DNA from: Nitrosomonas sp. Is35
Lineage (GTDB): Bacteria > Pseudomonadota > Gammaproteobacteria > Burkholderiales > Nitrosomonadaceae
Direction of reading: 5' to 3'
Length of the DNA stretch: 64,000 nucleotides
NCBI RefSeq assembly: GCF_033063295.1
Contig: NZ_JAWJZH010000001.1
Span: 2,914,001 to 2,978,000, forward strand
Numbering within the stretch: position 1 is the first letter of the stretch; the number at the start of each line of letters is the position of its first letter. Of the stretch, positions 55,695-64,000 are shown piece by piece. The notes beneath the pieces are model-generated. The model did not search any database. It was given only the letters and a program-made list of their open reading frames with translations, and was not told the origin of the DNA. Position numbers and translations under genes: made by a program.

Positions 55695-57030
55695 CGCCTT
55701 GTCCCAGCATGGCTTCAGCCACTTTGACAAAACCGGCGATATTGGCACCATCGACATAGTTGACGCTGCCATCGGCTTTGGTTCCGTATTTCAGACAGGA
55801 TTTATGGATCGCTTGCATGATTTCTTTCAGGCGCGCATCAACTTCCTCGCGCGTCCACGATATCCGCATGGCATTCTGGCTCATTTCCAAGCCTGACGTT
55901 GCAACACCGCCTGCATTACTGGCTTTGCCCGGCGCATAGAGCACTTTGTTGTGCAGGAAACATTCGACAGCTTCCGCGGTCGATGGCATGTTGGCGCCTT
56001 CAGCCACGCAAATCACGCCATTCTTCACTAGCGCCCGCGCATCGTCACCGTTCAATTCATTCTGTGTTGCACAAGGCAATGCCACTTGGACGGGCACATG
56101 CCAGGGTTTCGCACCGGGTAGATAGGTGACATTGACCCGTTTGGCATATTCATCGAGACGGGCATACAGGTGATTTTTAACCTCGGCCAGAATCGCCAGC
56201 TTTTCGGGAGTGAAACCCGCTTCGTCGACGATCGTGCCGCTCGAATCGGATACGGTCACCACTTTGGCGCCCTGCGACATAGCTTTTTCCACGGCAAATT
56301 GCGCCACATTTCCCGAGCCGGAAACCGAAACGCGCATGCCTTCGAGGGAACGCCCTGCGTGTTGCAATATTTCCTGGGCAAAGTAAACCGTGCCGTAACC
56401 GGTTGCTTCCGGACGTATCAATGACCCGCCAAAACTCAACCCCTTACCGGTGAATACGCAATCCGCACGATTCGATAATTTCTTCATCATACCGGCCATG
56501 AAACCGACTTCCCGCCCGCCTACACCGATATCTCCGGCAGGAACATCGGTATCCGAACCAATATGGCGGAATAATTCGCTGATAAACGCCTGGCAGAAGC
56601 GCATGACTTCACCGGGGCTTTTACCTTTAGGATCGAAATCGGAACCGCCCTTACCGCCGCCCATCGGCAGCGTCGTCAAGGCATTCTTGAAGGTCTGTTC
56701 AAACGCCAGGAATTTAAGAATCGACAAATTAACCGAGGGATGAAACCGGATGCCGCCTTTGTAAGGTCCGATGGAAGAACTGTGCTGTATGCGATAACCG
56801 CGATTGACCCGGACTTCGCCGTGATCATCCACCCAGGACACCCGAAATATAATCACCCGCTCCGGCTCGACCAAGCGATCCAGCAAACCATGCTCGGCAT
56901 AACGAGGATGCTCCAATATGAACGGCCACAAACTTTCAATCACTTCCGTGACCGCCTGCATATACTCTGGTTGGTTCGGATTGCGCCCTGCCACATCGGC
57001 GCTGAACTCTTGAAGACTTTTATATTTCAT
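55687..57030 (-). CDS. gdhA: NADP-type glutamate dehydrogenase
   Basis: 447 residues, the size of the hexameric bacterial enzyme. Interconverts 2-oxoglutarate + NH4+ and glutamate. P-M-G-G-G-K-G-G-S-D-F-D-P-K-G-K carries the catalytic Lys residues; S-G-S-G-N-V-A-Q-F is the dinucleotide-binding loop. The N-terminal R-V-S-W-V-D-D and Y-K-G-G-I-R-F-H-P-S-V-N substrate residues are present. GGGGAAA precedes the ATG. Assimilates ammonia into carbon skeletons. Confidence 0.95.
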   Translation of the reverse strand: MKYKSLQEFSADVAGRNPNQPEYMQAVTEVIESLWPFILEHPRYAEHGLLDRLVEPERVIIFRVSWVDDHGEVRVNRGYRIQHSSSIGPYKGGIRFHPSVNLSILKFLAFEQTFKNALTTLPMGGGKGGSDFDPKGKSPGEVMRFCQAFISELFRHIGSDTDVPAGDIGVGGREVGFMAGMMKKLSNRADCVFTGKGLSFGGSLIRPEATGYGTVYFAQEILQHAGRSLEGMRVSVSGSGNVAQFAVEKAMSQGAKVVTVSDSSGTIVDEAGFTPEKLAILAEVKNHLYARLDEYAKRVNVTYLPGAKPWHVPVQVALPCATQNELNGDDARALVKNGVICVAEGANMPSTAEAVECFLHNKVLYAPGKASNAGGVATSGLEMSQNAMRISWTREEVDARLKEIMQAIHKSCLKYGTKADGSVNYVDGANIAGFVKVAEAMLGQGVI

Positions 57031-57241
57031 TTTATTTCCCCGGTAAGTAAAAGGTTATCAGCAAATGGCCCAATTTTGCCAAATTAATGTACAAGCTGCA
57101 CTGTATTTTTATTAAAAAGATGGATTTTTACCGATGCTGCTTAATCTGAGTCATTTTTGCTCCTCCCTTGAGTATCATTTCTTCTCATTTTTAGAAGCGC
57201 GCGAACTCCCGAAAGTGTACCCATAGTCAGGAGCTACACCG

Positions 57242-60234
57242 CTATCGTTTTTCATGATGTGGTTGAATTGAGCTTTGGCGGCCAGTCCGCTGCAAATTCA
57301 ACTGCAACAAGCGCTGCAAAATTTCCGCATCGGGCATGTCCGGCGTGTAGTCTTTCCAGCCGTAGGCTTGGGCGACGGCTTTATCGAGCGCTTGATGCGC
57401 GTTGGTCAACCAAGCCGGTTTAGCGTTGTATAAGTTAGTGAGGGTTCTTTTTTTTTAACTCGTCTTCATGTCCAGGTTTGGCAACCGGACGTTTTGGGAA
57501 ACCTGCTTTTAGTTCTTTCGGGGTGATCACCCAATCGACCCATTCCGGCGGGTTAAGCCAGTTGCTGCGTAATTGGTTTAATTTGAAAGCAGCCTCGGCA
57601 ATCGCCAAGGCTGCGGGGCGCTGGGATTCTTTTGCAATGATTGCTGGAATGGGAGCGTCGCACTCTCCAGCTCTTGCTTGATTGTCAGAGTCCTTGTAGC
57701 CCAGCGCTTGCTTTTCTTCGTCACTTCTGGGGTTGGTGTCGGCTGGAGTCAATCCTTCGGGAAACGGGAAGGTTTCGAAGCAAGTGGTGGGTGTGTAGCG
57801 TGGCCGATCTTCCAATGAAGTGCCCAAGCTCAACGACCATAATTCATGAAAACGAGAATGAAGGATACCGAAGGTGGTGTCGTCGGAACGTGCGATAGCA
57901 ACCGTAGCGCTGTCCGGCAAAACTGCATGGTGTGCGAATATAAACAATCGATATTTGGAAACTCGAGGGGTAAGAATATACCGTTTGAAGGTGGCAAGTG
58001 CGGCACGCATTTCTGGACGTGGTCGCTGATGTAACCACCACTTTTCGTTTGCTCGTTCCTCTCGTTTATCTACGCGCAATGGCTTAATGTTTTCGGTAGC
58101 ATACTGAAACGGTTGTTCAAACATAGCAGCATCTTGTTCCAGCATGCTAACACCAAAGTCAATTATCCAAGTATCTGAAGGACGACGCGTAATATCCATG
58201 CCGTTTGCCCACGGGCGTACAACATCACAATTTGGCTTACCGCTTGGATTGGGTTGTTTTAACCAGAGCCTGGCTGTGCCACCATCTATTTCCATTGGTC
58301 CGGTTTTTATTGATCCCTGAAATCCGATATCAACATTCTCTCTAAGGAGCTTAGCAAGTGTAAGGTTAAGTCCTGCTTCTGCGGTCAAATCAGCATGTAT
58401 GGCTTCTACAGCTTTGCCGTCAAGTTTCGCTCCATCGAAATTACCAAAACATACCAGCGATACGCGCACCGCAGTACCGGCATCGAACCAATTTTCATCC
58501 GACCATGCTTCAAAAATATGTGCGCTCTGGCAAATATTATCCAGCACTACACGGTTAGCACCACCACGTATCGAGTTAGTGGATACCAGCCCGGCCGCTT
58601 TGGCTTGACCGTTCACAATTTGCCGCTGCGCCTTGTCGAACCAATAGCAGACTAAATCTGCACCACCGGGCACACGACCTTTGTAACAATCACGCAAAGT
58701 AGTCACGTAATCGTCGCCAAGTTCGCCGCGCATGATTTTATCGCCCAGAAACGGCGGATTGCCGATAATCACGTCCGCTTGCGGCCATTGCGCTTCCGTG
58801 CCATCGGCGTTGAGCAGCGCGTCGCGGTGCTGAATACCGTCCAGACTACTGAGGATCGGGTTTTTGTTGATTTTCCCGTCCGTTGCGCTGACTCCACTGA
58901 ATGTCGCCGATCCACACGGTCACTCGTGCCAGTTCGGCGGCATATTCGTTGAATTCCAATCCAAGGACGTTGCCGGTGCCAGTTTCGATGGTGAGTTGCT
59001 TGCCCAAGCCGAGCGCCTCCGCGTCCAATTGAGCGATATGTTCCAAGTCCTTCAACGCGTGCATCGCCAAATAGAGGAAATTGCCCGAACCGCAAGCCGC
59101 ATCCAATACGCGAAAATTGCGCAGACGCTCCAGATAACCGTGGTACAAGTCCGCTGCGGTTTTGCGGTGCTGTTTTTTGGCTGTAGCTGTTTTCACTTTG
59201 CTGGCCGTTGCCTGTATCGCCGTAATTTCAGCTTTAACGGCTTGCCATTCGGCGCTTAATGGCCGGGTGATCAGCGGTTCGATCAGTTTGTTGATGGTGG
59301 CGACATCGGTATAGTGCGCGCCCAGTTGCACCCGGCTATTGGGATCGAGGCCGCGTTCGAACAGAGTACCCAAAATGGTCGAATCGATTGCCCGCCAATC
59401 CCGTCCTTCAGCCGCTTGATACAAAATGTTCAGATCGGTTTCAGTCAGCGGCGGGACGGCTATGGTTTTGAACAAGCCGCCGTTGAACCAGGCGATATCG
59501 TCATTACCGTAGATACCGTCTTTTTTCTGCATTGCGGTAAACAGATTTTTAATCCGGCTTGCAGCTTTATTGGGATCCGCATGGGCGGCTTTGAGTATGC
59601 CGGTAAAAATTTCATGATCGCCCGTTGGGCTGGCATGCAGCAAGCCTTCATCCTCGGCGAACATACAGAATATGCACTGGGTCAGGAAATGCGCCACCTG
59701 TTGCGGCTCGATACCGCGTTCGCGCATGGTTTCCGCCAGTTCAGCAAACTGACCGGCGGCTTCGGCGGTAATTGCCGCATTGGTTTTCAGCGGTTTGAGT
59801 TTATCCGGATCGGTAAACACCCAACGCAAAATTTGCAGATTTTCCGGAGTACCAATCTCATGCAACAGAATGCAGCGCGGCTCATCCGGGTAACCGCGAA
59901 ACGCGGTGTGGATTTCGATGCGCTCGCGGTCGCACACGATCAACAGCGGTGGATTGCCGAGATTGCCTGCATATTCGCGTAATTGCGCCAGTGCCGCTTT
60001 GAGATCGCGCCCGGGTTTCTTGTTTTCCCAGGCAAAACAGTCGAGTTTCCAGACATCCGCCCAACCTTGCCCGCCACCATCCTTGATTGCACCTTTTTCG
60101 TAGCAGAAATCACCCGAGCTACGCGGCTTTTCTATTCGCAATACGTCGCATAAATCTTCAATGTACGACTGCGCACCGGCTTTCTCGGTTAAATCGTTTT
60201 TAGTCCAGATTTTGATGAATTCTTCGGGTGTCAT
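57242..60234 (-). pseudogene. MmeI-like type IIG restriction-methyltransferase, broken by two frameshifts
   Basis: Read with one base removed at each of two points, the gene encodes about 996 residues. The N-terminal nuclease has D60-(9 residues)-E70-N-K72, the same D-x9-E-x-K spacing known for MmeI. Next are a helical domain and the methyltransferase with motif I L-D-A-A-C-G-S-G-N-F and motif IV I-I-G-N-P-P-F (adenine-N6 type), then a target-recognition domain and C-terminal helices (A-L-D-K-A-V-A-Q-A-Y-G-W). Frame breaks lie near 58870-58880 (C-G-G-G-A-A-A-A-T-C) and in a nine-A run at 57448-57456. Separate ORFs cover 58846-60234 and 57435-58772. Start ATG 60234 by homology. As written, it is non-functional. 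Confidence 0.82.
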
Positions 60235-60514
60235 GAGGGGGCGCTGAGGTGTTGTCAGACTTGCTTTAAATGTTTGAGAATATACCAATTCAACCGGCAA
60301 TAGAAACAATGTTTCCTGCTTGCCGGTCAAGCTTGGGTAGGTTCTGCGGAACAGAGAAATGCCGGTCTGAATTTTTATTCTTGATGCGGCTCTAAAAGCT
60401 TTCACGGAATCTTCGTTAAGCAATCAAACGGCTGATCATGAAAAAAATTCCCGCAGAAAAAATACCAATCTGATAAATTCAGACGACAAATTTATTGCTA
60501 TCAAGGACCATCAA

Positions 60515-60994
60515 ATGCGAGAAACGCGAATAATCATTGCCTGTTTACTGATTTCCACATCAGCGATCGCGGCGGATATGGATAACCGGCAAACCCTTAC
60601 ACTCACGGAAGGTCAGCGTAGTCACGTGCTGGAGGAAATGCGGGCATTGTTGTCGGGCACACGAGACATTCTGGCGGCGCTTTCGACGAATGACATGGCA
60701 GCAGTCTCCAGATACGCCCGTCCTTTGGGGTTGGGCATGGCGCACAAAGCCGAGGATCACCTCAAGAGTGTGCTACCCAGGGAATTCATGCAGCTCGGCA
60801 TGTCCTTGCATCAGGATTTCGACCAAATTGCCGCGGATGCGGAATCCAAGAAGGACTCCAAACTCACGCTGCGGCAGTTGAGCGACGCCATGGCCAAATG
60901 CGTTGCCTGTCATGACGTCTATCAGATCAGTAAGGCACCGGCATCCGGACAACCGGTGCAAGCTAAGGAGCATGGGCACCATCATCATCCTTAG
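60515..60994 (+). CDS. Periplasmic c-type cytochrome with His-rich tail (cytochrome c'-like)
   Basis: 159 residues. Signal peptide 1-20 ends A-I-A-A. The mature part is helical with one heme site C129-V-A-C132-H133 near the C-terminus, the arrangement of class II (c'/c556-like) cytochromes. It then ends H-G-H-H-H-H-P, a possible metal-binding tail. No obvious Met ligand position was assigned. Could carry electrons or bind NO; the partner is unknown. Confidence 0.78.
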   Translation: MRETRIIIACLLISTSAIAADMDNRQTLTLTEGQRSHVLEEMRALLSGTRDILAALSTNDMAAVSRYARPLGLGMAHKAEDHLKSVLPREFMQLGMSLHQDFDQIAADAESKKDSKLTLRQLSDAMAKCVACHDVYQISKAPASGQPVQAKEHGHHHHP

Positions 60995-61113
60995 GGCTTA
61001 AAACAGACTCCAAGGAATATCCGGTTTTGCTGCGTTGAAATCAGATCCGAGTAGTCTTTGTGTTACTCAAAGCAATCGCACTTACTATACAAATAGCGGT
61101 CGAATCACCAATC

Positions 61114-61776
61114 ATGAAAAAAATTTCCCGCAGAAAAATGATCCAGTTCGGTGTATTGAGCGGTCTAGCCAGTGCGCTTGGCATCAATGGTAGTTTTGCC
61201 AAAGCATGGGCGCTGATACCGACTCCCGATGAAACTGAAGGGCCGTTTTATCCGGTGAAAGATCAACAAGACAAAGATGCCGATTTAACGCAAATTAAGG
61301 GGCATACCGCCGTTGCGCAAGGCCAGCACATTGTGGTGAGCGGTCAAATTCAGGATGTTGCAGGGTATCCCGTTGTACAGGCCACATTGGATATTTGGCA
61401 GGCTGATGCCCACGGGCGGTACCATCATCCGCGCGATCCTAATCCAGTGCGTCCAGACGAAAATTTCCAAGGCTGGGCGGTCATCCGTAGCGACGAGAAT
61501 GGCTTATTCCGCTTCAAGACGGTGATGCCCGGCGCTTATCCTGCCAGCAGATCGTGGATCCGTCCGCCGCACATTCATTTTAAGGTCTCAAAACCAGGCT
61601 TCCGTGTTCTGACGACGCAAATGTATTTTCCTGCTGAGAAGCTTAACCGCAGCGATTTATTGTTGAATGCAAAGTCCGAGCGGGAGCGAGCTGCGATGAC
61701 GGCGCGGTTGGTCGCCAAGCAAGGCAATTTACCCGTTTACGAGTACAATATCGTTCTTGATTTACTTCGCCGATAA
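61114..61776 (+). CDS. Tat-exported intradiol ring-cleavage dioxygenase-like protein
   Basis: 220 residues from ATG 61114, which starts the twin-arginine signal M-K-K-I-S-R-R-K-M-I-Q-F-G; an upstream in-frame ATG adds an unlikely leader. The four non-heme Fe(III) ligands of protocatechuate/catechol dioxygenases are in place: Y103 (G-R-Y-H-H), Y142 (G-A-Y-P), H153 and H155 (R-P-P-H-I-H). E-G-P-F-Y near residue 42 is also typical. Shorter than the PcaH subunit, and alone without a PcaG partner. The substrate is probably aromatic but unknown. Follows the cytochrome gene. Confidence 0.85.
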   Translation: MKKISRRKMIQFGVLSGLASALGINGSFAKAWALIPTPDETEGPFYPVKDQQDKDADLTQIKGHTAVAQGQHIVVSGQIQDVAGYPVVQATLDIWQADAHGRYHHPRDPNPVRPDENFQGWAVIRSDENGLFRFKTVMPGAYPASRSWIRPPHIHFKVSKPGFRVLTTQMYFPAEKLNRSDLLLNAKSERERAAMTARLVAKQGNLPVYEYNIVLDLLRR

Positions 61777-62730
<954 letters not shown>

Positions 62731-62774
62731 CCGCATGCACCGGGAACCCTGCGGCAAGTAATCAGTGATATTGA

Positions 62775-63323
62775 ATGAAGGACAAGAATTCCACGCAAGA
62801 TGACGATGAAATGGCGCTATTTCACGCCGCGATGCGCGACGTAGCGCCGTTACCCGCCACCGGTACGGTCGTCCAGCATAAGCCTTCCGTCCCTCCGGTT
62901 CCCCGGAAAAGCAATCTGCAGGAACAGCTCGTCACAGCAGATGCACTCTCTGATCATATCGCCATCGAAATGGAAGCAGGTGATGATTGGTCCTATGTGC
63001 GCCCCGGTATGCCGCGTCTGACATTGCGGAAATTGCGGCGCGGTCACTGGCGGATCCAGGACAATCTCGATCTGCATGGGTTTACTCGTGACGAAGCCAG
63101 ACAGGAATTAAGTATTTTCCTGGATGCTTGTTTGCAAAGTAAGTTTCGTTGTGTCCGCATCATTCACGGTAAAGGATTGAGCTCCAAGAATCGCGAACCG
63201 GTCCTGAAAACCCGGATTGGAAACTGGTTGCTGCAGCACGCGGATGTACTGGCTTTTTGCCAGGCTAGGGCGGAAGACGGCGGTGGCGGTGCGATCCTGG
63301 TTTTGCTTAAAAGCAAAGCATAG
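62775..63323 (+). CDS. Smr-domain protein (SmrA-like)
   Basis: 182 residues. The Smr domain at about 97-180 has D-L-H-G-F-T (D99, H101) and I-I-H-G-K-G (H131), then K-T-R-I-G-N-W-L. The N-terminus has the SmrA/YdaL-like start (D-E-M-A-L-F-H-A-A-M-R-D-V). Smr proteins nick DNA or RNA. It lies 44 bp after trxB on the same strand. Confidence 0.88.
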   Translation: MKDKNSTQDDDEMALFHAAMRDVAPLPATGTVVQHKPSVPPVPRKSNLQEQLVTADALSDHIAIEMEAGDDWSYVRPGMPRLTLRKLRRGHWRIQDNLDLHGFTRDEARQELSIFLDACLQSKFRCVRIIHGKGLSSKNREPVLKTRIGNWLLQHADVLAFCQARAEDGGGGAILVLLKSKA

Positions 63324-63341
63324 ATTGATCGTGGCTCACCT

Positions 63342-63713
63342 TTACAGCGACGGACTGGATTCCTGCGGAAAAGCCTTTTCGTACTTGCTCTGGCACTGAA
63401 TACAGCGTTGTGCGGATGGGTATACCAGCAAACGCTCAAACCCGATTTCATTGCCGCAATCGATACAATCGCCGAATTCCAGCTCGTTGAGATACTCCAT
63501 CGACATTTCCAGCTCGCGCATCTCGTTGATCTGCCGGTCGATCAGTGCAGTATCGATGTCATCCGGGGTATCGTCCAAATATTCCGTCCGCTCAGAGTCA
63601 CGAATATCGTTGGTGTGCGCCAACTCATTTTGAACCTCTTCCTGCAACGCAAGATATCGCTCATGGAGTGCGGTTTTTAACTGTGCTAACTGATCTTCTG
63701 TGAAATTTGCCAT
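63342..63713 (-). CDS. DksA/TraR-family C4 zinc finger protein
   Basis: 123 residues. C83-I-D-C86 and C104-I-Q-C107 form the zinc finger. An acidic N-terminal coiled coil (E-Y-L-D-D-T-P-D-D-I-D-T) would enter the RNA polymerase secondary channel. The usual D-x-x-D-x-A tip is changed to D-D-T-P-D-D-I-D-T-A, so it is a DksA-like paralogue, perhaps DksA2-type, rather than canonical DksA. Convergent with the Smr gene. Confidence 0.85.
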   Translation of the reverse strand: MANFTEDQLAQLKTALHERYLALQEEVQNELAHTNDIRDSERTEYLDDTPDDIDTALIDRQINEMRELEMSMEYLNELEFGDCIDCGNEIGFERLLVYPSAQRCIQCQSKYEKAFPQESSPSL

Positions 63714-63814
63714 TCAGTCTCCTTTCGATTTTAGCTTCCATATATTGTCTGAGATGTAATTTTCAATCCTTGATCGAAGTCAAATGAACATGTCCCCATC
63801 ACGGCTCTACCGGA

Positions 63815-64000
63815 TCAAACCGCTTGTAAATGCTTCAAATCAGCGATCACTTCGGCAGAGTTACGGGCTGCACTCGCTGACAGATACATCCGTACGATTT
63901 TTCCCTGCGGATCGATCAAGAAGGTATTGCGCTGGGCAAATTTGATAATGCCCAAATTAATCAGGGAATGATAACGTGCCGCCGTTTCGGTTGTGGTATC
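63815..64000 (-). CDS. Peroxiredoxin (AhpC/TSA family), C-terminal part
   Basis: 61 residues read in from the right edge. I-K-F-A-Q-R-N-T-F-L-I-D-P-Q-G-K-I, then V-R-M-Y and A-R-N-S-A-E-V-I-A-D-L, match the C-terminal third of Bcp/PrxQ-like or AhpC/TSA-type peroxiredoxins. The catalytic Cys lies outside the window. Its stop (TGA) is at 63815-63817. Confidence 0.75.
   Translation of the reverse strand, partial: DTTTETAARYHSLINLGIIKFAQRNTFLIDPQGKIVRMYLSASAARNSAEVIADLKHLQAV

Noticed and set aside
57435..58772. Separate 445-residue DNA methyltransferase gene
   Set aside because: It begins at the N-P-P-F motif without motif I and continues the upstream ORF after a one-base shift, so it is a piece of one broken gene.

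Overview
This 64 kb window is dense, mostly ordinary chromosomal DNA. It fits an autotrophic betaproteobacterium, most likely a nitrifier of the Nitrosomonadaceae. The grounds are a red-like (form IC) RuBisCO operon under CbbR, a PEP-CTERM exported protein, a long two-ACT IlvA, PilJ/ChpA-type chemosensory genes and a beta/gammaproteobacterial housekeeping set. No ammonia-oxidation gene is present, so the family is inferred from the overall set. No rRNA, tRNA or CRISPR array was seen.

Layout. 1-1.8 kb: the tail of a surface-adhesin-E-like gene, a transposase scrap and an LCAT-like lipase. 2.0-5.2 kb: ppsR-ppsA (PEP synthase and its regulator). 5.3-11.0 kb: carbon fixation, with cbbR divergent from cbbL-cbbS-(hairpin)-cbbX, an unrecognised 115-residue gene and an unusual class II aldolase-like protein fused to a Dabb-like domain. 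11.1-18.6 kb: pilJ, a 1500-residue ChpA/PilL-type CheA hybrid and a peptidoglycan-binding/amidase-like protein, all on the minus strand. 18.9-22.5 kb: ilvA, sbcB and a RidA protein. 22.6-32.6 kb: one minus-strand operon of eleven genes for a type II secretion/type IV pilus-like machine (GspG, F, E, PilM/N/O/P-like proteins, a secretin with a C-terminal cohesin-like domain and three pseudopilins). It ends at a bidirectional terminator.

32.7-41.4 kb: a YugP-like metallopeptidase, cysB, a decayed IS481-type transposase, a PBP-like secreted protein with a PEP-CTERM protein, mgtA, and an intact IS1595-type element with 17-bp terminal repeats. 41.5-49.2 kb: a MASE1/PAS hybrid kinase whose first receiver lacks the phosphoacceptor Asp, a DUF3482 GTPase with a DUF2868 membrane protein, and a class I amidotransferase. 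49.2-53.6 kb: a YdjM-like membrane protein and a ydbH-ynbE-ydbL operon for envelope lipid transport. 53.7-57.0 kb: a sulfotransferase, small and low-complexity ORFs, and gdhA. 57.2-60.2 kb: an MmeI-like single-chain restriction-modification gene broken by two frameshifts, one of them in a nine-A run. 60.5-64 kb: a c-type cytochrome with a His-rich tail, a Tat-exported intradiol dioxygenase-like protein, trxB, an Smr protein, a DksA-like zinc finger protein and the tail of a peroxiredoxin.

The items most worth a second look are the aldolase-like/Dabb fusion with altered metal ligands and its unknown neighbour in the RuBisCO operon, the hybrid secretion operon with the cohesin-tailed secretin, and the frameshifted MmeI-like gene. 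All functions are read from sequence motifs and gene order; no database search was possible.
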